From Podospora bellae-mahoneyi (Eukaryota; Ascomycota; Sordariomycetes; Sordariales; Podosporaceae), in assembly GCF_035222275.1 (NCBI RefSeq), contig NC_085883.1:3472001-3536000 (forward strand): a stretch of 64,000 bases of DNA. Direction: 5' to 3'. Position numbers and translations under genes: made by a program. The notes beneath the pieces were generated by a model. It made no database searches and was not told the origin of the DNA. It saw only the letters and a list, made by a program, of their open reading frames with translations. Shown piece by piece: positions 23,034-34,990 of this stretch. Each line of letters opens with the position of its first letter. Positions within the stretch are counted from its first letter, which is position 1.

Positions 23034-25915
23034 ATGCCTCCCAGAGTGAAGCCCGAGCCCGGTGTGGCCGTGGCGAACACCACTGCCACTCGCAGTTTTG
23101 CTGCTACCAACTCGGCACAGTTTGGCTCACCTACGCGGCAAGCACGGTCTACGGCTCGTAAGTTCTCCGCTCATTTTATGTTCCTCCGTACAGTGTGCTT
23201 ACTCCTCCTGTAGCTAGTGTGACTGATACCCGTTTCATGGCGGAGGCGGAGGACCAGTACGAAGATGAGGATAACGAAATCATCTGGATGGAAACCCGTG
23301 CCAAGTCGATCACAAGCGCCGGCATGAAGCAAGAGCCTGGCCACGAGCCGATGGCCCTGATGTCTCTGGCATCTCAAAGCATGGGCGGGTCATTTGTCGG
23401 GATGGGGCCCAATCTTGCCCTCAAGGACTTCGGGCAAGGGTTCCTCAAGGACATCAACGATGCCCTGGGTGAGCTGCAGTCTCGTGGCATTCAGCACGTT
23501 GCCAGTCTGCCGGAGTTGGTGCTCGTCGGTGACCAGTCGTCGGGCAAATCGAGTTTGATGTCCGGCATCGCTGGGCTCAGTCTGCCTCGCAGCAGCGGCA
23601 CCTGCACAAGGTGCCCGATTCATATAAGGATCTCGCGAGCTGATGAGTGGTCTTGTCGGGTGTTTTTAAACCTAGAGTATGGGTTCAAGCTGCCCGATCA
23701 TGCCATCACCGAGCAGGATGTCACAGCAACAAACCCGTTCCCTCCCTGGGTCAAACTCGACCCCAGTCGAACACGACGCCACGAGTTCAAGACAGTCCGG
23801 GACAGATTTGACAGCGAAGAGATTGAAACAGTACTGCGCTGCGCCCAGGTCGCAATCTTGAACCCATCCACGCCCTACCAGGCCTTCATCCCCAAGCCTC
23901 GGGGTGGAGAAGGGCCTGACTCCCAACAGCTGACTCAGCACGAGCTGATTTCGCGCAAGGAGGAAGCCTCCGAGGCCCAGTTTTCGCCAAATACCGTGGC
24001 GCTCGAGATCAAAGGGCCTGATCTAGCCGACCTCAACTTCTATGATCTTCCGGGTGTATTCAACACTGCTCGGCGGACCGAGGATGCTTACTTGGAGCGT
24101 GTCGTCCAGAACCTGACCAAGCTTTACATTAAGCGGGAGAAAGCCATCATTCTCTGGGCCGTGTCCATGAATTTGGATACGGAAAACTCGCTGGCGCTGC
24201 GCCTGATCCGGGAGAGTCGTGCTGAACACCGTTGCGTTGGGGTGATCACCAAGGCAGACCTGCTGCCGCGAGATGACCAAGCTACTGAGCGCTGGCTGGG
24301 AATTCTCAAGGGCCGTGGACATCGCATCGGCTTGGGTTATTTCATCACCTCTCGACAAGGTCAAGATTTGGAAGAACAGACGAAGCGGGAAGAGGCCTTC
24401 TTCAATCGAACAGCAGAAGGACATTGGCCCGATGTTTTTGATCGCTACCAGGAGAGGTGCGGAATAGAAAAGCTGAAGGCTTTCTTGTCTTTGAAGCTCG
24501 GCGAAGAGTTTTCCAAAGTTCTTCCGGAAGTGAAGCGCAAAGTTCTTGAGCGACTCAACTTCATCGCTGAGCAGCTCCAACTGTACCCGGGGCCACCAGC
24601 GAACCCGGATCTGGAAATTTACAAGGCACTGACCATGTTCAGCAGCCTGTTGAAGAAGCGAGTGATTGACCAGGAATTTATGAGCACCTGGGACACAGCC
24701 TGTTCCGCCCGGTTTACAAGAGCCATTCTTGAGCTGAAGCCCAAGTATAACGTACGGTTGTTCGCCAAGTCATCCGCCGCAAGTGCTCCGGTATTAATAG
24801 ATCTCGACACGCCCACGAGGGAGGGCAGCCCCACGCCAACACCCAGTGGCAGAAAGCGTGCTGCCCCAGCCGAGACCCCCAGTCGCCGCCAGCGCATCAA
24901 GGCTGAAGATGCCGAGGGACGGTCTTACCCCTCCACCCCTACGAACATGCGCACAACCATGACCCCGACCAAAGGCAGGCCGAGCAAGACACTCATGGAT
25001 ATTCGGCGCATGATCCAGCGCAATGCCATACCTGGCCAGCCGGGCCTCGTTTCTTCCAATGTCTATGAACCGCTTTTTACAGAAGCGGCAAAGGCCTGGA
25101 AGGGTCCGCTCCAGACGTTCCTCAACCAGACCTTCAACTTCTTGAGCAAGGAAATCCAGGAGATCCTTGACTCGACTTTTGCGGCGTTGAAGAACCGGGC
25201 AATTTACAAGTTGTCGACCGAGCACATGCAGGCTTTTGTCGAGATGCACAAGAAGGAGTTGCAGGCCCAGCTTGCGCTGATTCACGAACTCGAGGGCACG
25301 CGTCTGTTCACCAGAAATGACGATGCCTTGCACCGGTACAAGGCTGAAGAGTTAAGGACCTTGACTAGGCACCGCAACCACTACCGCATTGCCGCGCACA
25401 AGGGTGATGAGCCAGCTAGCTCCCTCCCTAAGATCGAGGAGCTCAGCGAGGAAGAACTCGCCCAGGAAACAGCCAAGATGGAGAAGGACCTCCGCCAGAT
25501 GGGCCCCGAGCCCTTTCAGCAGGAGCTGGATGTGGCCGCCTACACCAGAGGCTATTACGTCCTTGCCGCTCATCGGTTCACAGACATTGTGTGCATGCAT
25601 GCCATGTCTGGGCTGTTTCCCCGTGTGGCCTCGGTCATTGAGACCTACCTTCAGGATAAGCTTGGCCTTACTGGCAACCGCACCACTCCTGAGATGCTGG
25701 ATCAGCTCATGGAGGAAGAGGGTCGCATTGGCCAGATTCGCCGAGATCTCTGCGCGGAGAAGGAGACTCTCGACGGTGCTATGGCCATCATTGTCAACCT
25801 CGAGAACCGCGACACGACTCCCTCGCAAGCCGAGAGCAACATTACGATTCCCAATGACCTTACGTCTGGCCGGGCCGCAGGCTCGCCATCCGGGACAGCG
25901 TATGGAGATGCATAA
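23034..25915 (+). CDS. Dynamin-like large GTPase, two exons
   Basis: Exons 23034-23157 and 23214-25915 (56 bp intron, GTAAGT donor and TAG acceptor) give 941 aa. The dynamin GTPase domain is complete. The P-loop GDQSSGKSS is near residues 147-155, followed by a switch I region with the Thr-rich SSGTCTRCP. Switch II DLPG is near 319-322 and the G4 motif TKAD near 387-390. A middle/stalk region follows, and the C-terminal part resembles a GTPase effector domain. No pleckstrin-homology domain or transmembrane segment is seen. This looks like the Mx/Dnm-type, PH-less group abundant in Pezizomycotina, distinct from Vps1, Dnm1 and Mgm1. The disordered insert near residues 580-640 is Ser/Thr/Pro-rich with basic clusters (GRKR, RRQR). 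The cellular role is unknown. Confidence 0.92.
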
Positions 25916-26246
25916 AGACACAATCACGCGGATTGAAGATCTGGATATATTTTATTGTCTGTGGGCGTTTTACCTATTTGTCTGCTCTGTTTTTTTCTTT
26001 CGGACCGGAGAATCACGATACCCATTTTAGTTAGAGTCATGTAGGATCACAAATTGTCAGAATACTGTCACGCACCTACTATACCTCTCCCCCTTTGCTC
26101 AATGTGTCTAACAACTATTTCACTCTTCGTATCGACTAATCAACAGAGACTACAAGGTACAACCAGGGCCTTGAAAGATGACGCACACACCTTCGGCTAC
26201 TAGCCTTGGGAGCGTAGGTATTGACTGTCAAGGAAAGCTCATCCTC
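25916..26246. other. Convergent 3' intergenic region
   Basis: About 330 bp between the 3' ends of the dynamin-like and MAPEG genes. T-rich, with probable 3' UTRs and no other signal. Confidence 0.45.
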
Positions 26247-26808
26247 TTAGAACCCCCAATAATCCTTCACCAAGAAGCCCGCATACCCGGCCAGGAATCC
26301 CATTACGCCCAGCGTTCCAAAGTAGCCCACCGGCCGACCAACACCCGTGCTCTCGGGTCTTCTCAAGCCCATCTCAACATGCAGCACCCGTGCGACGAAC
26401 AGGGCCCCCAGAGCACTGGTCAGCACATTCTTCTTGGCGCCGTTGAGCTCGGCCACTCCGGCGAGCAGCAAGGCAAGGGGCACGTATTCAGCAAAGTTGC
26501 CCTGGGCGCGGGAGGCGACCTGGAGCTCGTGCTGCTTCGCGGCCGCGTTGGGCTCGGTCGAGGGGGGCGCGGAGCCGAGGAGGCAGTTGGAGGCGATGCG
26601 GGACATGGAGACGCGGGTGGAGAGGAGAGAGAAGTAGGCTGTGAAGGGGAGGAGGAAGGAGCCGGTTACCGCTGGAGGGAGGGGAATAACAGCAGGTTAG
26701 CCGTGGAACAAGAGGTGGTTTGCTTGGTGGAAGGGGGCAGAAGAGCTTACGCAAAAGGGGGCCGACAACATCGATGTGGTTTAGACCCACGCGGGAGGTG
26801 TAAGACAT
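26247..26808 (-). CDS. MAPEG-family membrane protein, two exons
   Basis: Exons on the minus strand: 26751-26808 and 26247-26671 (79 bp intron, GTAAGC donor), giving 160 aa, the usual MAPEG size. Four hydrophobic segments are visible: after GPLLPVTGS, around PLALLLAGVAEL, around SALGALFVARVLHVEMG, and around GVMGFLAGYAGFLV. The conserved E-x-x-P of the second helix is present in FAEYVPLALLL, after an N-terminal RxxxxN-like loop (RIASNCLLG). MAPEG proteins include microsomal glutathione transferases and leukotriene C4 synthase relatives; this soluble-sized, four-helix form is closest to the MGST/YecN-like group. Probable ER or mitochondrial outer membrane location. The exact substrate is unknown. 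Confidence 0.92.
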
Positions 26809-29293
26809 TATGACGATTTATTTCTCAAGAAGAATTAGGGAAAAGGGGGTCTGGCTCTTTGCAAAGGGGGGAGTTTTGGTATCACGCTGCTTGTCCACAG
26901 CTGCTTCAAATTCTTTGGCTGGTCGAGATGGGGAACAGAAGACGAGAAGAGTAAGAAAGGGGGTCAGGTGAGGTTAAAAGATGGGGGAACGGTTTTGCCC
27001 CTTCCTCTTGCTGCACCGGACATGGCCCGGCAGATCACCATGACCAGAGGTTACATCATAGAGGACCCTAGTTTTGGTGTGCCCGGTGAGGTGCTTTGGT
27101 TCCGAAACGGTCAGGCTTTTGCGCTAGGTGATTATTTGGGGCAGAAGCACGGGAGGATGCTAGGAGAGTTTAAAAGTTGCTGGGCCGATGGTATAATCCG
27201 AGTTGAATGTTTATCAACATCGCTTGGTTTTGCTAGAAGGCACCTCTAAATCTTACGTTGGCAAGAGGCAAAGAGGCAAAGATATCGTCCCCAAATAGAA
27301 CTCCAAGAAACACAATGAGAGTGTTCTTGTAAAACCTTCTGGACACTGCGCATACTTATGGGTAGTGCAGTGCACCTTTGTCAGTGTAATAAGGATTCGA
27401 ATGATGAATGGAATAACAATAGGCATCATATGTTACCTATCCTTCGACTGAGATATAGATATGTAAAAGGTACCATAAGGAATGCTAGTTTGAAGAGCTC
27501 AGAATATGATTGCCTTACATAGACAGATACTACCTCCAGCAAATATCAACAACCTTCGCACCTTTGACCATGGCGAGTGAGGTGAATGTAGAATTCTGAG
27601 AAACTGATTTGTTTGAAACTACCTATTATCTAATTATCCAAATATCCAACAGGCTTGGATATCTTGAAATTTGGGACATCTGTTTTCATATTCACTCGAT
27701 ATCCCTTACTGATCTACCGGCCCGTAGTTGGCCGTAACCTGCAACTACTAACAACACCATGGGCTGCAGTAGGTGCTTTGTGGCTAGGAGATCCGGTCAA
27801 CGTGCGGCGCTGTCGTGAACAAAGATCTGCACCTGCAAGGCGAGACCTCCAGTCAAAATTAAAGTGCTTGCCCTCCAGCCTTCAGGTGAGTTCAGGTGAG
27901 AAATCCCCTGTTTGTAGATGTGGCTTGACCTTGCTGCCCAGCATCAGTGTCGTCATCGTACCTACTGGATGGAGCTGCCTTGTGACGGCACCACAGGTTA
28001 TGTATGATCTGGAACTGTGGTGATCAAGCACTGGCAGAAGGATGGTGATCGATGGCTAGGGAACAATACGACAACTGGAGCTGGGGCTGCACTAGTAATT
28101 ATATCTGATAAATATTTGCCCCTTTTTACAGATCAGTTGGGTGGCTTTGAGTTTGAGGTGCTGGCACCTGAGGAGTGAGCTGAGTTGTCAAACGGCCTCC
28201 CAGAAAATTCGGAATTCCAAGACACCAAGAAAACCAAGGAACAAAAGTGAGACTGCGATTCTAGCCCGATCGGGTCTCCCGGCGTCCCCTTTGCCCCGCA
28301 CGGCCGTGGCTGGATCTGAATGCCCAAGCCACATCTCGAAGTCTTCGCAGCGGCAGATACCACTAAAACAAGAGTAGAAACGAGAAGTTCCGGTTAGAAT
28401 GAGTCTTTCATTATTGCCTAGTCGTTTGATTCGAGAAACCACGGTAGAAATAGACAGAAGTGCGGTGCCTCGGCCTTATGTTGGTCAGCAGTTTCCCTTG
28501 CCAAGATGTGGCTGGTGTCCCCTAACGGGGGGTATCGCACTAGGCGGAACTGGGCGTGGAGAGACAAGACAGTGGCACAGGGACAGGCCACAGGCCACAG
28601 CCCAGGCACGCACGCTGCCGCAAAGCGAATGGGATGGGTCTTGCCTCTCCGCTGACTCCCGTTCCTGATCACGACGACCACGACTTTGCCTCACTATTCC
28701 ACCGAGCGAGGGCAAGAACAAACCCCGACCGATATACACTTTCTCCCTCTTTCCCGCTCTGTGCAGCAGGACGCCCCCCCCTTTGTTTGCGAGAGCCAGA
28801 GAGCTTCGACGCCGATTTTTGCCTCTTGCTTGGGATCACGCCTTTGAGCAGCACCCACTAGCCTTGACCGCACCTCCATCCAATAGGTATAGCCCGCAGC
28901 GTCGCCGACCGCCATCCGATTTTCTCAATCTCCCGCCGACCGCCCCAACATCCCCGCCCCGCGACTCCAGCAAACAAACCTGGAACGGCAGCAACCCGAG
29001 TCTCGAGAGCCACATCATGATAGCCTACTTGTAGTGCTGTCACAAATTAGGTTTCTGGTGGGGTGGGACGCGTTGGAAACACCAACGGTCGTGGCTGGTA
29101 CGCGTTGGAAACCGCCAGATTTCATCCCATTCACTCTCTCTAAATTTTCCTTTCACTTTACGAAGCCTGCCCCAAAGCTGCTCGGACTTGAAATACCCAC
29201 ACGCTCTTCCTTGAGCATATTGCATATCGCATACCTTAGCTTGTCTCTCCCTCTCCTTCCCATCGCCCACGCCATCCCGCACACACAGCGACC
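26809..29293. other. 2.5 kb divergent intergenic region, no gene recognised
   Basis: Lies between the divergent MAPEG and F-box/WD40 genes. No frame has domain character. The right part (about 28880-29290) is pyrimidine-rich and is probably the promoter and leader of the F-box/WD40 gene. A direct GTGAGTTCAG-type repeat occurs near 27886-27900. Confidence 0.45.
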
Positions 29294-32200
29294 ATGAGCT
29301 CTCCAGCCGCCTCCAACGGCATGGATGTTCGACGACCTCGATCTAGCCATAAGGTGTCTATGACCTGGGAGGAGGATGAGGTCACTTCTCGCCGGAGGAT
29401 GCAGTTTGCCGAGGAGTGCATCGAGACCAAGACTGTAACCACCACGACCACGACCAAGAGGTCCTATCCGTCCCTGTTTGTTCGTGAGCCACGGAGCTTG
29501 CAGTCGCTCGACTCAAAAGAATACCCCCTCGCCGCCAGACAAACCCCGCCTGAACTCCGAAAGTTGACGTTTGATGTTGACGACCACGATACCGAGGGCT
29601 GGGCTGAGGAGGACAGCATAAATACCCAGGTACGTGGTATTACCCCTTGGCCACTCGGTTTCGCAATGCTAACAAGTTGGTGTGCAGGTGCGACGTTCAC
29701 AAAGTATTGACTATGCCAACATCGTCAAATCTGAACCTGGCGTGGAGAGTCTGTTGGACATCTCCACTGTTCGCTCTCAAAATGTGACCGAGTCCAGCCC
29801 GCGCAGATCACGGAGATCGGCCGCCCACACAGCTTCACCCAGCAACACACCAGCCGCCGGAAGAAGCTCACAGAGGGCTCACAAGCACGCCGGCCTCCCT
29901 AACGCCGCATCAGATAAGCTTCGGCGCGCCGTAGCACATGGATCTCGTGCGAACAGGGGTCTTCGACACCCTTCCGCCTTTTTAGCCACCCCGGATACCA
30001 GCGAGCTTGCTGCCCTTGGCATGGACCGACCATCGCGCCTGAGAGCCTTGAATACTGACAATATCGAGTCCGGCACCAGCCAGTCAACTTCCATCTTCGA
30101 TACCGGCAGTCCGGCTGGCAGTGAATCGCAAACCATTTTCAGCAATGTGGCCACCCCGCCCATCACCGATGCCGATCTCGAACCCTACGAGGATGCCATC
30201 AACCCCTTTCAGTCAAGAGGAAATATCAACAACGTTGCGGTCCAAGATGCCAGTCTCCCAAGTCCACGTCTGTCCCCCACGTTGGCCGCCGCCCAGCCTC
30301 AGACAGACGTTCCCGAGGAAGACGCAGCCCCTGATGCCGATGCCTCCTTTTCTTCCGAGGTAACTCGCACTGATCGGAGACGGTGGATCGACGATACCCA
30401 GGTCACGGAAGGTGACTCGATGGCCATGTCACCCATGCAGTTCAGCTCTGGTGGACAATCACAGGTCATGGGCTCACAGGCTTCTCAGTTTGTCGACCCA
30501 CGCACCCTAATCGAAGGCTTTGAGGTGCTCCCCAACGAGTTCAAGACGTGGATTATGTATCAGTTTTTGCGAAGATGCAGCCGGAAGACGCTACGTGTGG
30601 TAGCTGATGTGGTGAACCCGGCCCTTAAGTGCGACTTTCTCCGACAACTACCCCTCGAGCTCAGCCTTCACATCCTCTCCTATCTCGATCACCGGGACCT
30701 TTGCCGTGTGGCCCAGGTATCCAAGCACTGGCGCCATATTGCCGACAGCAACGAGACGGGGTGGAAGGAGCTTTTTGACCATGATGGATTCACCCTATCA
30801 CCTGGAGAGATGGACCGCGCCATTAAGCAAGGCTGGGGTTGGCAGGATCCTGTCGGGTATGATGGTTGTGAGCTTGATTTGAGCCATCAAAACAGACTGA
30901 CATTGAGTGAAAACGAACTCGTCCGGTCGGTGGTCAAAACAGAAAAGCAGGAGACGCCTGTTCAAAAGTCAACCAGGACGTCCAAGCGGAAGCGTGGGCT
31001 GAATCATATCGGCGCTGATAGAGCCAAGCGGCGTGCTGGGGCCCAAGAGTTTAGGGATGATAGGACTTCCCCGATTCCCAAGACGCACAAATCCGAGGGG
31101 CCCATCTCAGCTGCCAACGCCGCCGCTATTGCCGTCCCGGATCCTCAGATCGGTCTTCCCAGCTTGCGGCACCTCCATTTGTTCAAGTCGCTTTACCGGA
31201 GGCACTACATGATCAAGAACAGCTGGATGAACGGCAAGGTCAGGCCTGAGCATGTCGCCTTTGCTGCCCACCCACGCCACGTCATCACTTGCCTCCAATT
31301 TGACGAAGACAAGATCATCACTGGGAGCGACGACACCTTGATTCACGTCTATGACACCAAGACGGGCGAGCTCCGCACCAAGCTCGAAGGTCACGAAGGT
31401 GGTGTCTGGGCGCTGCAGTACGAGGGCAACACACTGGTGTCGGGCAGCACGGACCGATCGGTTCGTGTTTGGGACATCAAGAAGGGCATCTGCACTCAGA
31501 CCTTCTACGGCCACACCAGTACTGTGCGCTGTTTGCAAATTTTGATGCCTGCAGAGACGGGAGCGATGGAGAATGGAAAGCCGGTCATGATGCCCCAGAA
31601 GCCCTTGATAATCACAGGTTCCCGAGACAGCCAGCTGCGGATTTGGCGGTTACCCGAGGCGGGCTCTCGCCGGTACATTCAGACGGGCCCTCCGGCTAGT
31701 GACGATCAGTGCCCGTATTTTATTCGTATCCTCGGCGGGCACACTCATTCGGTCCGCGCCATCTCAGCTCATGCTGATACCTTGGTCTCTGGGAGTTACG
31801 ACAGCACTGTCAGGGTCTGGAAAATCAGCACGGGAGAGCAACTGCATGTCCTGCAGGGCCACAGTCAAAAAGTATACTCGGTAGTTCTCGATCACAAGCG
31901 CAACCGCTGCATTTCGGGCTCGATGGACTCCATGGTCAAGATCTGGGACCTTGCCACGGGGGCGTGCCTGCACACCTTGGAGGGCCACAGTTTGCTGGTG
32001 GGACTTCTCGACCTGCGGGACGACTGGTTGGTCTCGGCCGCAGCAGACAGCACTCTGAGAATCTGGGACCCCGAATCTGGCCGATGCAAGCGGACGCTCG
32101 TGGCACATACTGGAGCTATCACCTGCTTTCAACACGACGGCGCCAAGGTCATTTCGGGCAGTGAGAAGAACGTCAAGATGTGGTCTATTGATAATGGTGA

Positions 32201-32477
32201 TTTGGTTCAAGATCTCTTGACAGATCTGAGCGGAGTGTGGCAGGTCAAGTTTGATGACCGGAGATGCGTGGCTGCTGTCCAGCGAGGAAATCTGACATAT
32301 ATCGAGGTGAGATTTCTCTTGTCCCCTGTCTATCATCGGTGCAAGACAGCTGCTAACCAGACACAGATTCTCGACTTTGGTGCAGTCCGCGATGGCAGGC
32401 CGCCAGAGGAGCTCGGCAGACGTAAGCTCCTGAACGAAGGAGAGGTTCAACGCCTGCTTGCCGAAGAAGCTGCGTAG
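29294..32477 (+). CDS. cdc4: F-box/WD40 SCF substrate receptor (Cdc4/FWD-1 type), three exons
   Basis: Exons 29294-29629, 29688-32306 and 32367-32477 give 1021 aa. Introns of 58 and 60 bp keep phase 0; an alternative acceptor 6 bp upstream of exon 3 would add two residues. A long disordered N-terminus of about 420 residues is followed by an F-box near 427-475 (LRQLPLELSLHILSYL) and then WD40 repeats from about 637 to 985, with repeated SGSxDxSVRVWD-type strands. It should be the substrate-recognition subunit of an SCF ubiquitin ligase, binding Skp1 through the F-box and phosphodegrons through the propeller. In Neurospora the protein of this type, FWD-1, drives degradation of the clock protein FRQ; in yeast Cdc4 degrades Sic1. 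Orthology to one or the other was not tested. SUMO-consensus-like VKSE and VKTE occur outside the propeller. Confidence 0.93.
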
Positions 32478-33467
32478 GAGTCGCCATCATCGGAGGAAGC
32501 ATAAAGAGAACGAAGGACGGAGAAGGCATCACAAATCTTGGGACCCGCCAATGGGTCTATTAATGACACGACACGACAAATATTTGAGGGGCAAAAGTTT
32601 CGCAACGGGACAGCAAACAAAGCATTTTCTTCTTCATGATACCGCCATCCGTCAGCCATCCTTTTTTTTCTTTCCTATTTACAGCATCGTCAGCGTGGCA
32701 GCGGAAGCGGCAACAAACTGGGCAGGCGATATCAGAGTCTTTTTCTTCTTGTTCTCTTATCATCAGGGGTTAAAGTTGCTGTCTGGCTTTTTTCCCTTTT
32801 ATCTGTCTCATTGGCGTTGTCTCTATCTTTTAAGTTCATTTGGGGAAGGAGGGAGCGATTTGGGAGTATTATAGTCTATCCCCTGATGGGATGGGCGTCA
32901 TTGGTCTGCAGTGTGGGAACAAATAACAAGGGCATTGCTTTTTGAGTTTTTACAGTATCATTTTGCTTGTTGAAGGGGTGCGGGGGCTCTTAGCATCAGA
33001 ACGGAGGGAAAGGGAGTGAGGAGGGGATGGGCCGGGGAACCAAAGGGGCAAAAAGAGGGAAGTCCCTGGTGGTGGGTGGTGAGAAGGTCATATTATTGCT
33101 GGGGCTGATAGAGTAGTATAGCATGATTCCCTGTATCTACCGGTGGTTGTTTTTTGTGTTTTTGTGCGTCTCTTTGCAGAAATTTCCCGGCCTTGGAGGG
33201 CTGTGTTGGTAGTGTTTTAATGATACCTCATGACCTGAATATTGGTTGGTTTGTGAAGTTGACGGTTTTCTGTGAGGAAATATCACTGATAGTGAGACAG
33301 TCGATAATGAATAGGTACACAGGAAGGTAAACACTATTCAGGTAGTGATACTTTAGAATTTTATACATTACTTGTACATCATCCCCTAAACTCCGGAACC
33401 ATTACATCAAGGAAAAACAACGACATGATAAAAATACATGATAACACCAACTAGGACGGCCGGCAGC
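32478..33467. other. Convergent 3' intergenic region, about 1 kb
   Basis: Between the 3' ends of the F-box/WD40 gene and the Ser-Asp-repeat gene. Nothing beyond likely 3' UTRs is seen. Confidence 0.4.
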
Positions 33468-34376
33468 CTATCCGTTGATACCCGTCACGGTGCTGCTGAT
33501 GGTTTGAAGAGAGGAAAGAGGGTATACCGTCCTCGTGACGGTGTTGTAGACTGTCACTCTTGTGGTGGAGAGGATGGTGGATGTGCCGGTGGTGCAGCCT
33601 GCTGATTGGATGTCCTCCACCTTCTCGTCCTCGCTGTCGCTGTCACTGTCACTGTCACTGTCACTGTCACTGTCGCTTTCATCTGACACCGGGAGTGTTG
33701 GCGGGGAAGATGGCAGGGTCGAGGTTGAGGTGTGGGTGCTGATGGAGGTCGAGATTGATGGCTGGAGTGGGTTGTAGGGGGTGAAGATGAAGGTTTGGGG
33801 GATGGTGGTAGTGGAAGAGGAGGTGATTGGTTTAGAAGCATTGTAGGGAGTGAATGTGAAGGGGGGCAAGAGTTCCTCGGGTTCGGAAGTGGATGATGAT
33901 GGCTGGGTGTTGGCGGTGATAGTTACAGTGACGTATTCCTGGGATGATGTTGACTCGATTGGGGGGGAAGATGTGGTTGTCGTCGGTTCAGGGGGGTATT
34001 GAGTCAGGGTGACTGTTGACGGGAGGCGGACCACACGCGGGGGCGGGTTTGGTGATGAGAATGTCACGGTCTGGACAAGGGGAGGCACTGAATAGATTAT
34101 GGGTGGTTCAGCGACCAAGCTTGGTCGTGGGATAACTGTAACTGTCTGGAGGATGGTTTCCTCGGTGGGTGGTGTTGGGAGAATGACAGTCACTGTTTGG
34201 GCTGGCGGAGGGGCCAGAGTGACGGTGATGGTCTCTCCTGGGATGGTAATAGTGATGGCTGATGTGGATGCTGGGCATGGGCAGCAAGCTTGGTCATGGT
34301 TTTGAAGATGAGGAATGGCTTGAACTGGGATTGCCAGCGCAACCAAAGTTGCAAGTAGTAGTTTTGAAAAAGACAT
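33468..34376 (-). CDS. Ser/Thr/Pro-rich secreted protein with Ser-Asp repeat
   Basis: Single-exon gene of 302 aa. The start at MSFSKLLLA gives a clear signal peptide (residues 1 to about 20, ending VQA). A short Cys cluster (ACCPCP) follows, then a low-complexity region rich in Thr, Pro, Ser and Val with many TVTV/TVTL strands, typical of fungal wall-associated, heavily O-glycosylated proteins. The motif FTPYN occurs twice (FTFTPYNAS, FIFTPYNPL). Near the C-terminus a run of about eight Ser-Asp dipeptides is encoded by a TCACTG-type hexanucleotide repeat at about 33630-33680. The C-terminus is again Thr/Ser/Val-rich without an obvious GPI-type hydrophobic tail. Probably a cell-wall or extracellular-matrix protein. 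No enzyme domain is seen. Confidence 0.8.
   Translation of the reverse strand: MSFSKLLLATLVALAIPVQAIPHLQNHDQACCPCPASTSAITITIPGETITVTLAPPPAQTVTVILPTPPTEETILQTVTVIPRPSLVAEPPIIYSVPPLVQTVTFSSPNPPPRVVRLPSTVTLTQYPPEPTTTTSSPPIESTSSQEYVTVTITANTQPSSSTSEPEELLPPFTFTPYNASKPITSSSTTTIPQTFIFTPYNPLQPSISTSISTHTSTSTLPSSPPTLPVSDESDSDSDSDSDSDSDSEDEKVEDIQSAGCTTGTSTILSTTRVTVYNTVTRTVYPLSSLQTISSTVTGING
33630..33680 (-). repeat. Hexanucleotide repeat encoding Ser-Asp dipeptides
   Basis: About seven copies of a TCACTG/TCGCTG hexamer inside the secreted-protein gene. Length variation would add or remove dipeptides without breaking the frame. Confidence 0.9.
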
Positions 34377-34990
34377 TGTGTGGTAGGCACCTTGGTGAGA
34401 AGTGATTAGAAAACTGGAGGATGTTTCGATAATTTGTCGAGAGACAGAAAACCTCATTTGAAGCCCATGGCCTCATCTTGTATCTAGAGCCGACATCACC
34501 GTGACGAAGCCGAGGACTCGAGGGCATACAAGACCAAATTCGAAGGGATACAACATGTCGACGTATTGGCTATGTTCGCCCTCAGAGGGATTATTTTGAG
34601 TGTGGATTGAGACTCTGAAATTAGCAAAACTCGACTTTAAGCCCATGAAGACATAATAGCCCTTGCACTTGATCAAGAGAAAGGCATGAAGGGCAAGCCA
34701 CAAGGGCGTTGAAGAGCAAGGAGAGTTGATAAGTTCAAGTAGGGATCCCCACATCCAACCGCCCCCTGCACACGCCAAGAACCGTCATCCCCAGACTCTA
34801 GCCCCCCTCCAAGCAAGGCCAAGTCGGCTTTTGGGCCTTTGCGACAGGGATATTGCAAGCTGACCTGGTCCTTGATCCTCCTCAACAGAAAGCTTACCTT
34901 GTCATCTTCTCTTTCCCTTTCCTGTCCTTTGCACCAGTTTCAATGCTCCGAAGCACCTTCAGATCCCTCCGACGGCGGTGACTTCTCGCC
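34377..34990. promoter_or_regulatory. Divergent region between secreted-protein and PAP2 genes
   Basis: About 610 bp that should contain both promoters. No other gene signal. Confidence 0.4.
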
